Source: Chloroflexi bacterium HGW-Chloroflexi-6 (GTDB taxonomy: Bacteria > Chloroflexota > Anaerolineae > Anaerolineales > Villigracilaceae). Taken from it: a stretch of 64,000 bases of DNA. The notes below the pieces were generated by a model. The model searched no databases. It saw only the letters and a list, made by a program, of their open reading frames with translations, and was not told where the DNA came from. The first letter of the stretch is position 1, and every line of letters begins with the position of its first letter. Positions 8,792 to 16,752 of this stretch are shown piece by piece. Both the position numbers and the translations under genes were made by a program. The stretch lies in assembly GCA_002840685.1 (NCBI GenBank), contig PHBU01000011.1:1-64000 (forward strand). Reading direction: 5' to 3'.

Positions 8792-9988
8792 TTACGGAAT
8801 CAGGCTCGGAAGAACGGCGTAAAACTCGGTTGCTTTGACCATGTCGGCCAGCGGGACGCAGTCGCGGGTGGTGTGGGCGGTTTCTTCGTCGCCGGGGCCG
8901 AATCCGATCGAGGGGATGCCGGCCTTGCCCGCCCAGTAGATACCGTTGGTCGAGAAATTCCACTTGCCGGAGGGGACATCCTTGAGGCCGATGGCAACGC
9001 GCGCTTTTTGCCCGGCTTCGACCAGTGGGTGGGTCTCTTCGTAGGCCCAGGCCGGGAAGTATTTGTCGACCGGGAAAACGAACCCGGTATAGGAGGCTTC
9101 ATCGTAGAAGAGTTCTTCGAGCTTGACCGAGTCTTTATATTCGGCAGGGATCAGATCCTCGACCTGTTTCTTGACGGCTTCCTTGGTTTCGCCAAAGGTC
9201 ATGCGGCGGTCGATGAAAATCACTGCTTCATCGGGAACAGCATTGATGCTGGGGGTTTTGACGTGCATGTCGCTGACGGTGATCTTGCCGTGGCCCAGGA
9301 AGGGGTGGTCGCCGAGCTTCGGCTCAAGATCGCGGATACCGGCAATGACCGGCAGCAGTTTGTAAACAGCGTTGTCGCCGAGGTGGTTGCTGGCGGCGTG
9401 GGCCGATTTGCCCTTGGCGGTGACCTTCATCTCCAGGCGGCCTTTGTGGCCGCGATAAACGTTCATCTTGGTCGGTTCGCCGATGACGACAAAATCCGGC
9501 CGGACTTTTGGGTCTACTTCGACGAAGGTGTTGGGGGCGATGCCGTCGCACCATTCTTCCATGTTGCCGAAGTACCAGGCCGTCCAGCCATCCAGCAGGC
9601 CCAGGTCGCGGGCAAAGGCCAGGCCATAGACCATGCCGGGGGTGGAGCCTTTTTCGTCACAGGCGCCGCGCGCATAGAGTACGCCATCTTCAACTTTGCC
9701 GACGAAGGGGTCCCATTCCCAGGCGGAGGGGTCGCCGATGCCGACGGTATCGATGTGCGAGTCATATACGATGACGCGCTTGCCAGAGCCGATGCGGCCC
9801 ATGATGTTGCCCATTTTATCGAAGCGGACTTCATCGTAGCCGAGTTTATTCATTTCGGCGGCAATGCGTTCGCCCACATCTTTGAGCTGGCCTTCCATGG
9901 AGGGAATGGCGCAGATGTCGCGCATGAACTGGATGATCTCATCCTTGTGCTGAGCGACGAGAGCTTGGATTTCGGGTATCTTGGTCAT
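8792..9988 (-). CDS. ygeY: YgeY-family M20 amidohydrolase/peptidase
   Basis: 398-residue zinc-dependent M20-type hydrolase. The metal-site motifs VYDSHIDTVGIGD (about residue 80) and RGACDEKGSTPGM are present, and a dimerisation insert follows. The sequence closely resembles YgeY, annotated elsewhere as a selenium-metabolism-linked putative hydrolase. In E. coli and gut anaerobes ygeY lies beside ygeW in purine or urate catabolic clusters; here the YgeW-like gene is two genes downstream. The start at 9988 is chosen because AGGAGA lies just before it; the longer in-frame extension reaches into repeat sequence upstream. No selenium gene is visible nearby. Exact substrate is not established. Confidence 0.85.
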   Translation of the reverse strand: MTKIPEIQALVAQHKDEIIQFMRDICAIPSMEGQLKDVGERIAAEMNKLGYDEVRFDKMGNIMGRIGSGKRVIVYDSHIDTVGIGDPSAWEWDPFVGKVEDGVLYARGACDEKGSTPGMVYGLAFARDLGLLDGWTAWYFGNMEEWCDGIAPNTFVEVDPKVRPDFVVIGEPTKMNVYRGHKGRLEMKVTAKGKSAHAASNHLGDNAVYKLLPVIAGIRDLEPKLGDHPFLGHGKITVSDMHVKTPSINAVPDEAVIFIDRRMTFGETKEAVKKQVEDLIPAEYKDSVKLEELFYDEASYTGFVFPVDKYFPAWAYEETHPLVEAGQKARVAIGLKDVPSGKWNFSTNGIYWAGKAGIPSIGFGPGDEETAHTTRDCVPLADMVKATEFYAVLPSLIP

Positions 9989-10023
9989 AAGTCTCCTAGT
10001 GAGAATGAAATAATGCGGAATGC

Positions 10024-10078
10024 AAAATGCAGAATAGGTGATGCAATTCTGCACTCTTCATTCTACATTCTGCATTTT
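10024..10078. repeat. Inverted repeat between gntR and ygeY
   Basis: AAAATGCAGAAT (10024-10035) and ATTCTGCATTTT (10067-10078) are perfect inverted arms. Several decayed copies of ATTCTGCA-like text lie in between. It can fold as a large hairpin inside the operon and looks like a short dispersed or self-repeating element rather than a classical terminator. Confidence 0.6.
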
Positions 10079-10794
10079 TACGCCCCGCCGACTTTGCGGA
10101 CGATGTGGAATTTGAAATAGCCAGGAAGAAAGTAACTGTGCGAGTAATCGACAATTTTTCCGCTGGCGGTGATCAGTTTGGCGGTGAACTGCAAGAGCAC
10201 ATCGCCGCGCTGGATCTCGAGCATTTTGGCCACTTCGGCAGTTGCATTGCTGGCGGTAATGTCGGTGCGGCTAACGCTCAACGGATCACCGCGCTGCAGC
10301 AGGTAATCGAGCACCGAGCCGCTAAATTTATTGGTCAGCTCTTCAGCGTGCAGGATCTCTTCCGGGAGGGTGTCGACCAGATAGGCCACCGGGCGCAAAT
10401 CTGCGCGCATGGTGCGGGCAACACGCACCAGTCTGGTACCGACCGGAACTTCCAGCGCAGCGGCGATTTCGTCATCCGCCTGGAGGCGCTCAACAACCGC
10501 CGCACCGGGGCCGACATTCAGATTGGTGCGGCGGGCCAGGGTCAGCATGCTTTCGAGCACCTCCAGACCGCCTTCGATAACCGGCGGCTGGCCGACCACA
10601 AACGTCCCGGCCCCCTGCCGGCGGCGGATCAGGCCCTGGGTCTCAAAGGTGCGCATGGCTTCGCGCAGCGTGGCGCGGCTGACGCCCAGCTCAGCGGCCA
10701 GGTCCGGCTCGGAGGGCAGGCGCGCACCCGGCAACGACTTGGCGATCAGTTCGGCCAGGTCAGCTTGCAAGCGTTGAAAAGGAAAATGAGGCAT
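10078..10794 (-). CDS. GntR-family transcriptional regulator (UTRA/HutC type)
   Basis: 238-residue regulator. An N-terminal winged helix-turn-helix (SEPDLAAELGVSRATLREAMR, residues about 27-47, then RRRQGAGTFV) is followed by a UTRA ligand-binding domain (about 90-235) ending FKFHIVRKVG. HutC-type regulators bind small metabolites and repress nearby operons. It lies inside the purine block, 26 nt after the DinB-like gene, so it probably controls that block. A TTGTCTGACAA palindrome before the first gene (15540-15556) matches the general GntR operator pattern and is a plausible target. CGGAG precedes the ATG. The ligand is not known; a purine breakdown product is a guess from context. Confidence 0.88.
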   Translation of the reverse strand: MPHFPFQRLQADLAELIAKSLPGARLPSEPDLAAELGVSRATLREAMRTFETQGLIRRRQGAGTFVVGQPPVIEGGLEVLESMLTLARRTNLNVGPGAAVVERLQADDEIAAALEVPVGTRLVRVARTMRADLRPVAYLVDTLPEEILHAEELTNKFSGSVLDYLLQRGDPLSVSRTDITASNATAEVAKMLEIQRGDVLLQFTAKLITASGKIVDYSHSYFLPGYFKFHIVRKVGGA

Positions 10795-10820
10795 GTAGAC
10801 TCCGGTTCTGGAACTATGGT

Positions 10821-11324
10821 TTATTTTCCGTGCAATTTACGGATGGCAAGAATATCATCTTGAACGTGAGCGTTAGCGTGAGCAGGGATCATCCCTATCA
10901 CCCATTCGATCGAGATGGCAGTAGGCTGATTCTGCCCGCGGAAAGTGACGTGGCCGGAACGATTCCAGGCTTCGTCGGGTAAATGTGCCATCAGATCGGC
11001 TAAGTCGAGAATGCTGCCGCGTAATCCTGCCAGTGCCGGGTTCAACGGACGCCGATCGAAGGCCCAAATATCGGCCCACGCATCCTGGGTCAGGCCCATG
11101 TACCAGCCAAAGGGCAGCTCCACATCTTCGAAGCCCAAGATAGCCTTGACGCACAGGGAAAACATCATCTGACCGTTGGCGATATGATGGGCCACCTGGC
11201 GGATCGACCAGCCTTCACCCTTGGTCAAATCGAAATCGGCTTCGCTCAACCCGGCGAGGGCGGCTTCGAGTTGGTCAGGCATTTGGAGATAGTGTTCAAG
11301 CAGTGTCTGATGATTTTCGTTCAT
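10821..11324 (-). CDS. DinB-superfamily protein
   Basis: 167-residue four-helix-bundle protein of the DinB_2 type. A metal-site His lies in the second helix region (WSIRQVAHHIANG, around residues 41-53), and further His residues occur near the C-terminus (MIPAHANAHVQDD), consistent with the His-triad metal centre of the family. Function is open: relatives include bacillithiol- or mycothiol-dependent transferases and DNA-damage-induced proteins. It lies in the purine block between ade and gntR with short spacing on both sides, so co-transcription is likely. Confidence 0.75.
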   Translation of the reverse strand: MNENHQTLLEHYLQMPDQLEAALAGLSEADFDLTKGEGWSIRQVAHHIANGQMMFSLCVKAILGFEDVELPFGWYMGLTQDAWADIWAFDRRPLNPALAGLRGSILDLADLMAHLPDEAWNRSGHVTFRGQNQPTAISIEWVIGMIPAHANAHVQDDILAIRKLHGK

Positions 11325-11360
11325 ACACTATACATCCTTTAATCAAGACAAAATCAAAGA

Positions 11361-13130
11361 TTAGATGGATTCCACCACCGGAATAAACTCAAACCTGGTC
11401 ACATCGACCAGCCCCTTGTCCGAAATGCGCAACTCGGGGATGACGACCAGGCCGAGCAGGGCCATCTGCATATTGGGGCTGTTCAGCTCGGAGCCGCAGG
11501 CCGCAAACCCGGCCAGCACCGACTCCGCTTGTTGGGCAACGGCCTCGACATGCTCATTCGACATCAGCCCGGCGATCGGGAGCTGGACTTCGCCGATGAT
11601 CTCGCCATCCTTGACCACCACCTGTCCGCCGCCGGTTTCGGCGAGATGATTGGCCGCCTGCGCCATACAGGCATCATCCGTGCCGATCACGATCATATGG
11701 TGGCTGTCGTGCGCCACGGTCGTGGCGATCGCGCAATGGGCCTTCAGGCCAAATCCGCTGACCAGGGCAACCTGCACTTTTCCGGTGCGGTGGTGGCGGT
11801 CGACCAAGGAAAGTTTGGCAACATCGCCGGAGGCAGAAACCTGGCCATCGACAACGGGCAGTTCGAGTTTCAAATGACGGGTTGGGGCCTGGTTTTCAAT
11901 GATCCCAATCACATTGCAGGTAGCCACTTTTTTATTACTCGTCACCGGTAATTTGAAATCGTCCGCCGTCAGCTTGTGAGCCAGCTTGACGCTTTTCTTT
12001 ACCCAGGCCGGGTACGGATAGGCTGCCAATTCTTCCTTCCACTTGCCGTTTTCGGCGATCAGCTTGCCCTTGGCCACCACCAGTTCGGCATGGAAATCCT
12101 TCAGGTCGCGCACCAGCACCACATCCGCATAACGGCCGGGGGCGATCATGCCCATTTCGCGGCTCAAGCCAAAGTGCTCGGCGGTGTTGATGGTCGCCAT
12201 CTGGATGGCGGTCATCGGCGGCAGGCCTTCGCTAATGGCGTGGCGCACGACCCGGTCCATGTGGCCTTCAAAGGCCAGGGTGGCAGCGTGGCTGTCATCG
12301 GTGCAGAGCAGGAAGCGGCGCGGATCAAGACCGTGCTTGGTAATGGCTTTGACCTGGGTCGCAACGTCATGCCAGGCCGAGCCGTAGCGCAGCATCGGTT
12401 TCATGCCCTGACGGGCGCGGGCGATGGCATCTTCAGGCCGGGTGCCCTCGTGGTCGTCTTCCGGGCCGCCGGCAACATAGCCGTGAAAGGCCCGTCCCAG
12501 GTCGGGGGTCGGATAATGCCCACCAATGGTTTTGCCCGCGTGGCGGGTGGAGTGCATTTCAGCGTGCATCTTCTCGTCTGAGGCGACCACGCCGGGAAAA
12601 TTCATCATTTCGCCCAGGCCGATGATACCGGGCCAGGTCATGGCTTCGGCCACGTCGGCCGGACTGATGGATGCCCCGGGCGTTTCCATGCCGGGGGCGG
12701 ACGGCACGCAGGAGGGCATCTGCACCCAGACGTGGATCGGCTGACCCGCGGCCTCGTCCACCATTAATTTGACGCCCTTCAAACCGAAAACGTTGGCAAT
12801 CTCGTGCGGGTCGACAAATATGCCGGTTGTGCCGAGCGGGGCCACCGCGCGGACGAATTCCGTAACGGTGACCATGCCGCTCTCAACGTGCATGTGACCG
12901 TCGAGCAGGCCGGGGACGAGGTAACTGTTGTGCGCGTCGATAACCTGGGTTTTCTCGCCAATCGCGTGGTCGGCATTTTCACCGACAAAGGCGATATGCC
13001 CGCTGACGATGGCGATATCGGTCTTGGGGATAATTTCCCCGGTCTGGACGCAGACCCACTTCCCGTTTTTGATCACCAGATCAGCGGGAGTGCGCCCCAT
13101 GGCAACGTTGACAAGCGTTTGAGAGAGCAT
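11361..13130 (-). CDS. ade: Adenine deaminase
   Basis: 589-residue amidohydrolase converting adenine to hypoxanthine and ammonia. The metal-binding HMHVESGMVTVTEF lies near residue 80, followed by TTGIFVDPHEIANVFG, LLCTDDSHA, and a C-terminal domain with SDKGLVDVTRFE, all typical of bacterial Ade. Length matches the family. GGAGA precedes the ATG. The gene is separated from the upstream kinase by 87 bp, enough for its own promoter, but belongs to the same minus-strand block. With the 8-oxoguanine deaminase upstream it suggests scavenging of free purine bases. Confidence 0.95.
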   Translation of the reverse strand: MLSQTLVNVAMGRTPADLVIKNGKWVCVQTGEIIPKTDIAIVSGHIAFVGENADHAIGEKTQVIDAHNSYLVPGLLDGHMHVESGMVTVTEFVRAVAPLGTTGIFVDPHEIANVFGLKGVKLMVDEAAGQPIHVWVQMPSCVPSAPGMETPGASISPADVAEAMTWPGIIGLGEMMNFPGVVASDEKMHAEMHSTRHAGKTIGGHYPTPDLGRAFHGYVAGGPEDDHEGTRPEDAIARARQGMKPMLRYGSAWHDVATQVKAITKHGLDPRRFLLCTDDSHAATLAFEGHMDRVVRHAISEGLPPMTAIQMATINTAEHFGLSREMGMIAPGRYADVVLVRDLKDFHAELVVAKGKLIAENGKWKEELAAYPYPAWVKKSVKLAHKLTADDFKLPVTSNKKVATCNVIGIIENQAPTRHLKLELPVVDGQVSASGDVAKLSLVDRHHRTGKVQVALVSGFGLKAHCAIATTVAHDSHHMIVIGTDDACMAQAANHLAETGGGQVVVKDGEIIGEVQLPIAGLMSNEHVEAVAQQAESVLAGFAACGSELNSPNMQMALLGLVVIPELRISDKGLVDVTRFEFIPVVESI

Positions 13131-13217
13131 TCGGTCTCCGATACTTCACAAATTTGCAACACTTCGAAATATTCGGTACAAGTTTCAGAAAGCAGTAAAC
13201 AGATTGGCTACGCGCTA

Positions 13218-13787
13218 TTATCGGTGATATTGCCCTTTGACGAGCGGCGTTTTGACGATCAGCCGTTCGATGGCAACATCCTGGCTGGTAACAAACCCGA
13301 GCACTTTGGCGTAATTCTGCTCGATCGGGTCGGCGGCGTCAACAAACAAGGCCGTGCCCGGCTGCCAGGAGGCAAACCACTGGCGCTGATGCTGAATCCG
13401 CTGCCAGGTGGCAACCTGCGGGTTCTGGAGTTCATCGAAGCGCGCAGTCACGCGTTTTTCCCAGAGCAGCTCATCAGACACATAACAATACAGCGGGCGG
13501 AAAATTGCAGCGTGTTTTTGGGCAATCTCCTGGGCGTGGAGTCGATCCGCACCCATAAAGACCGAGTCGACGATGACGCTGATACCCAATTCCAGTTGCG
13601 CTTCGGCGATATTTAACAGCACAAGGATCTTCTCATCCCAAAAGTGAAAATCCGTAGCCGGGGGAATATTCCCGGCAACATCGTCGATGCGCAGCAGCGG
13701 CCAGCGCAGTTCGCGCGCAAGACGCTCAGCCAACGTGCTTTTCCCGCTTCCGGGCAGGCCGGAGAAGATGACAAGGGTCGGCTGCAT
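13218..13787 (-). CDS. P-loop kinase (AAA_33/zeta-like)
   Basis: 189-residue ATP-binding protein with a Walker A motif GLPGSGKSTLAERLA (residues about 10-24) and a downstream RIDDVAGN acidic motif. It resembles small kinases and zeta-like P-loop proteins of the AAA_33 group. There is no adjacent antitoxin, so a toxin role is unlikely; phosphorylation of a metabolite such as a nucleoside is possible from context but unproven. The start abuts the stop of the preceding membrane protein (13788), suggesting tight coupling. It is the third gene of the purine block. Confidence 0.75.
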   Translation of the reverse strand: MQPTLVIFSGLPGSGKSTLAERLARELRWPLLRIDDVAGNIPPATDFHFWDEKILVLLNIAEAQLELGISVIVDSVFMGADRLHAQEIAQKHAAIFRPLYCYVSDELLWEKRVTARFDELQNPQVATWQRIQHQRQWFASWQPGTALFVDAADPIEQNYAKVLGFVTSQDVAIERLIVKTPLVKGQYHR

Positions 13788-14117
13788 TTAGATCGCGCCG
13801 TTATTTTGCAAAAGAACATAAATGTAGAGAAAAGCCATGTATACAGCCGCCAGTCCGAGTGGGATAAGCAAGATCCACAGCCAGCGTGTTTTCTTTTTAT
13901 AAACTGCGAAAGCCGCACCAAATAAGAGCAGCGGGACGATCAAAACCGGGAGGCGCAGCCCGCCACCCAGATAGTAGGCCGGCCCGATGGAGAACAACCC
14001 GCCAAGCGCCAGCAAGAGGGGCTTTTTGGCAATCAGCCCGGCCAGGGAGAGCAGCAACGCAAGCAGGATGGCTGGCAACCCAAACGTGAACTGGATCAAA
14101 ATTTCTTCCATCAACAT
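13788..14117 (-). CDS. Small hydrophobic membrane protein
   Basis: 109-residue protein with four predicted transmembrane segments (LPAILLALLLSLAGLIA; LLLALGGLFSIGPAYYLGGG; LPVLIVPLLLFGAAFAVY; WLWILLIPLGLAAVYMAFLY). No family recognised. The start is set at 14117, 7 nt after the 8-oxoguanine deaminase stop; a longer in-frame extension would overlap that gene and is not membrane-like. Position between a deaminase and a kinase suggests co-expression with purine metabolism. It is too small for a typical transporter but could be a subunit or chaperone. Confidence 0.65.
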   Translation of the reverse strand: MLMEEILIQFTFGLPAILLALLLSLAGLIAKKPLLLALGGLFSIGPAYYLGGGLRLPVLIVPLLLFGAAFAVYKKKTRWLWILLIPLGLAAVYMAFLYIYVLLQNNGAI

Positions 14118-14124
14118 TCCAGAT

Positions 14125-15510
14125 TTAGCCCGATACCAACCTTTTGGCCGCTCTGTTATGACGCGCGGCAAGTTCGGATTCATCCACACTGACGAGTTTG
14201 CCAGCCTTGACGACGAATTTTCCACCGACAACGGTGTAATCGACGCGGCGCGGCTGGCAGAAAACAACCGCCGAAACCGGGTCGTGAACAGCACCGCCGG
14301 CCAGTTCGAGGCTGTTGAGGTTGATGGCGTAGAAATCGGCGCATTTACCAACTTCGAGACTGCCAATGTCCGTGCGGCCGAGCACCGCTGCCCCGCCGCG
14401 CGTACCGAGGCGCAGGGCTTCGCGGGCGGTCATCAGCTTGCGGCTGGGGTCGTCGGATCGTGAGTAACCGGTGAGGCCTTCCTTGACGCGCGCCACCAGC
14501 ATCGCCTGGCGGACTTCGGCCAGCAGGTGCGAGCCATCGTTGGAGGCGGAACCGTCCACGCCCAGGCCGACGTTAACGCCAGCCGCGAGATATTCCTTAA
14601 TCGGGGCAATACCGGAGGCCAGGCGCATGTTCGAGGTCGGGCAGTGCGCCACGCCACAGTTGTGTTTGGCGAAAACGCCGATCTCTTCGGCGTTGACGTA
14701 AACCGAGTGCGCGAACCAGACATCGTCGCCGACCCAATCGACGGACTGCATGTACCCGACCGGGCGGTAGCCAAACTTTTGCAGGCAGAACTGTTCCTCG
14801 TCTTCGGTTTCGGCCAGGTGGGTGTGAAGGTGGACGCCGTACTGGCGGGCCAGTTTGGCAGATTCACGCATCAGGTCGCCGGTGACGCTGAAGGGTGAGC
14901 AGGGCGCGAGCACGATCTGGGTCATCGAACCCGGCTTGGGGTCATGGTAACGCTGAATTAAGCGCTGGCTGTCCGCCAGGATCAGGTCTTCGTTATCAGT
15001 AACCGAGTCTGGGGGCAGTCCGCCCTGGGATTCGCCCAAAGACATGGAGCCGCGCGAGGCGTGCAGGCGAACTCCCAGCGTCAGAGCGGCTTCGATCTCA
15101 TCATCCAGCTTTGAACCATTGGGGAAGAGATACAGGTGATCGGAAGCGGTGGTGCAGCCCGAGAGGGCCAGCTCGGCCAGGGCAGTCTGGGTCGAGGTGA
15201 AGATGTCATCGGGCCGCAGACGGGCCCAGATGGGGTAGAGGGTCTTGAGCCAGTTGAACAGGTTAGCATCCTGGGCCGCCGGGATGGCGCGGGTCAGGGT
15301 CTGGTAGAAGTGATGATGGGTGTTAACCAGCCCCGGCAAAACGATGTGGCCGGCCAGGTCGAGAACTTCGTCTGCTGTGTGGGGCAGGCTGGCGGTTAGC
15401 CCAATCTGTTCGATGAAGCCGTCGCGAATAAAAAGACCACCGTCCGGAATCTCGGTCTGGTGGTCGTCCATGGTGGCTATGAATGCATTTTTGATGAGGA
15501 GGGTGCTCAT
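14125..15510 (-). CDS. 8-oxoguanine deaminase (SsnA/AtzA-type amidohydrolase)
   Basis: 461-residue metal-dependent hydrolase. The metal motif NTHHHFYQTLTRAIPAAQD (about residues 62-80), RGSMSLGESQGGLPPDSV, HLHTHLAETEDE, VAHCPTSNMRLASG and GLGVDGSASNDGSHL match the 8-oxoguanine deaminase group closely. The expected reaction is 8-oxoguanine to urate plus ammonia, or deamination of a related purine. It is the first gene of the minus-strand purine block, and an inverted repeat (15540-15556) sits in its promoter region. The SsnA-like or guanine deaminase subfamilies are the alternatives; the QTLTRAIPAAQDANLF region favours the oxoguanine group. Confidence 0.85.
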   Translation of the reverse strand: MSTLLIKNAFIATMDDHQTEIPDGGLFIRDGFIEQIGLTASLPHTADEVLDLAGHIVLPGLVNTHHHFYQTLTRAIPAAQDANLFNWLKTLYPIWARLRPDDIFTSTQTALAELALSGCTTASDHLYLFPNGSKLDDEIEAALTLGVRLHASRGSMSLGESQGGLPPDSVTDNEDLILADSQRLIQRYHDPKPGSMTQIVLAPCSPFSVTGDLMRESAKLARQYGVHLHTHLAETEDEEQFCLQKFGYRPVGYMQSVDWVGDDVWFAHSVYVNAEEIGVFAKHNCGVAHCPTSNMRLASGIAPIKEYLAAGVNVGLGVDGSASNDGSHLLAEVRQAMLVARVKEGLTGYSRSDDPSRKLMTAREALRLGTRGGAAVLGRTDIGSLEVGKCADFYAINLNSLELAGGAVHDPVSAVVFCQPRRVDYTVVGGKFVVKAGKLVSVDESELAARHNRAAKRLVSG

Positions 15511-15539
15511 GGTTTTCTGCCTGAACTATGAAAATAGCA

Positions 15540-15556
15540 AAGTTGTCTGACAACTT
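15540..15556. promoter_or_regulatory. Putative GntR operator before the purine block
   Basis: AAGTTGT-ctg-ACAACTT is a perfect 7 bp inverted repeat with a 3 bp spacer, and its core TTGTCTGACAA fits the GntR-type pattern TNGTNNNACNA. It lies 30-46 bp before the ATG of the first gene of the block that encodes a GntR regulator. Binding is inferred. Confidence 0.5.
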
Positions 15557-15637
15557 ATAGTTTAGCAGAAAGGAATAGACAAGTCAATTGGTTTGAAGGG
15601 GGAAATGTAAAACTAAAAAATAACCCCAGATCGCCTC

Positions 15638-15665
15638 TTGAAGAGATCGAAAGTAGGACTATAAT
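15638..15665 (+). promoter_or_regulatory. Sigma-70-type promoter of lysine-rich micro-protein
   Basis: TTGAAG (15638-15643), a 16 bp spacer and TATAAT (15660-15665). A leader of about 68 nt with AAAGGAG just before the ATG follows. Confidence 0.6.
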
Positions 15666-15739
15666 TATTCTTATCCACTGCAGCGCCTGGCAGCCTTCAC
15701 CCATCCGACCAGGCCATACATAAAAAAAGGAGATACGTT

Positions 15740-15856
15740 ATGGGAGACAAAGGCGGCAAGAAAGAGAAGAACAAGGCTGATAAACAAAAACAGCAGAATG
15801 AGCAGAAGAAAAAAGAACAACAGAAGAGCAAACTGCCCACCAAGAAACCTGCTTAA
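15740..15856 (+). CDS. Lysine-rich micro-protein (38 aa)
   Basis: 38-codon gene starting MGDKGGKKEKNKADKQ and ending KLPTKKPA. About 40 % of residues are Lys and there is one long Gln/Lys/Glu-rich stretch; no aromatic or Cys residues, so it is probably disordered or a single charged helix. Support as a gene: promoter 15638-15665, AAAGGAG 8 nt before the ATG, and a terminator directly after. A similar 25-residue protein is encoded on the opposite strand beyond the FKBP gene. Nucleic-acid or ribosome binding is plausible from charge but not shown. Confidence 0.7.
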   Translation: MGDKGGKKEKNKADKQKQQNEQKKKEQQKSKLPTKKPA

Positions 15857-15862
15857 TCAGTC

Positions 15863-15906
15863 AACCGCCTCCACCTGGGAATTCCTGGTGGGGGCGGTTT
15901 CATTTT
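15863..15906 (+). terminator. Intrinsic terminator of the micro-protein gene
   Basis: AACCGCC(t)CCACC pairs with GGTGG(g)GGCGGTT, a stem of 12 pairs with one mismatch, followed by TTCATTTTTT. Confidence 0.85.
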
Positions 15907-15939
15907 TTGAAGACCCCGGCAGGGTGATACAAATCATGC

Positions 15940-15969
15940 TTGAAACATTGCCCGCCCCTGTGATATAAC
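15940..15969 (+). promoter_or_regulatory. Promoter of FKBP gene
   Basis: TTGAAA (15940-15945), an 18 bp spacer and TATAAC (15964-15969), followed by AAAAGGAG before the ATG at 15988. Confidence 0.5.
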
Positions 15970-15987
15970 AACCCAAAAGGAGAAACA

Positions 15988-16323
15988 ATGAAAACATCCA
16001 GCGGATTGGACTATAACGAAACACTGGCCGGGACAGGCCCACAGGCTGTGGCCGGGAAAACCGTCAGCGTGCATTACACCGGTAAACTGACCAACGGGAC
16101 GGTCTTCGACAGTTCCTACTCGCGCAACGAGCCGATCGAGTTCGTTCTGGGCGCCGGGCGCGTCATCAAAGGCTGGGACGAAGGCATCGCGCTGATGAAA
16201 GTCGGCGGCAAAGCCGTGCTGACCATCCCGCCCGCGCTGGGCTACGGCGAACGCGGCGCCGGCGGCGTGATCCCGCCCAACGCCACCCTCGTTTTCGAAG
16301 TGGAGCTGGTCAGCGTGAAATAA
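15988..16323 (+). CDS. FKBP-type peptidyl-prolyl cis-trans isomerase
   Basis: 111-residue single-domain FKBP that speeds cis/trans isomerisation of proline peptide bonds during folding. Characteristic stretches: [65 protein letters not shown]. No signal peptide, so cytoplasmic. Own promoter, AAAAGGAG, and a strong shared terminator. It is flanked by two lysine-rich micro-protein genes pointing toward it from either side. Confidence 0.95.
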   Translation: MKTSSGLDYNETLAGTGPQAVAGKTVSVHYTGKLTNGTVFDSSYSRNEPIEFVLGAGRVIKGWDEGIALMKVGGKAVLTIPPALGYGERGAGGVIPPNATLVFEVELVSVK

Positions 16324-16351
16324 GCCGCAAGCCAGCCGATAACACAAAAAG

Positions 16352-16385
16352 AAATGCGCCGCGTAAGATCAACGCGGCGCATTTT
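16352..16385. terminator. Bidirectional intrinsic terminator
   Basis: AAATGCGCCGCG and CGCGGCGCATTT form a perfect 12 bp stem with a 9 nt loop and T or A tracts outside. It lies between convergent FKBP and micro-protein genes. Confidence 0.92.
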
Positions 16386-16403
16386 TCGTGCGAGAAGGGA
16401 AGA

Positions 16404-16481
16404 CTACTTCTTCTTTTCTTTGTCCTTCTTTTTTTTCTTCTTGTCTTTGTCTCTATCCTTGCCTTGTTCTTTGTTTGCCAT
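16404..16481 (-). CDS. Lysine-rich micro-protein (25 aa)
   Basis: 25-codon gene starting MANKEQGKDRDKDKK and ending EKKK; 13 of 25 residues are Lys and the rest mostly Asp or Glu. A good Shine-Dalgarno (GAGAGGAG) lies before the ATG, and a TATAAT at 16535-16540 on the same strand could be its -10. The convergent terminator 16352-16385 ends it. Composition is similar to the 38-residue protein at 15740. Because the protein is so short and low in complexity, it might instead be a leader peptide or small RNA; ribosome-site quality favours translation. Confidence 0.55.
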   Translation of the reverse strand: MANKEQGKDRDKDKKKKKKDKEKKK

Positions 16482-16619
16482 AAAATACTCCTCTCTCTAC
16501 TGAAAACGGATCGGCACCAAAGCCAACCAACAATATTATATACCAGTACTTCGCTGAAAACGGCCAGCAGACGGGAGAATTTTGGAATTTGTCGCAGTCC
16601 GCCCAAGGACAGGCGCTCC

Positions 16620-16752
16620 GTCTACAGGCAGAATGTGTGTTATAGTGATTGTGTAGTTGAATAATCGGATCTCTGTTGTACCTTGGCTGCTGACCCCTTT
16701 ATGGGTTTGGCGGCCATTTTGTTTCCGGCCGTGCCGGAGAAAGCAGTAAAAA
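16620..16752 (+). promoter_or_regulatory. Leader of the RRM gene
   Basis: About 270 bp without a gene lie between the micro-protein and the RRM gene. A TATAGT box near 16640 would give a leader of roughly 100 nt. It can form small hairpins (CCC-ctttat-GGG; GGCC...GGCC) and ends in GGAGAAA before the ATG. Long structured leaders are common for cold-responsive RNA-binding proteins; this is inference. Confidence 0.35.

Noticed and set aside
13131-13217. CCGAA-like text before ade resembling a PurBox
   Set aside because: Only one weak half-site and no paired repeat at the required spacing.
13218-13787. Zeta toxin of a toxin-antitoxin pair
   Set aside because: No antitoxin gene is adjacent, and the gene sits in a metabolic operon.
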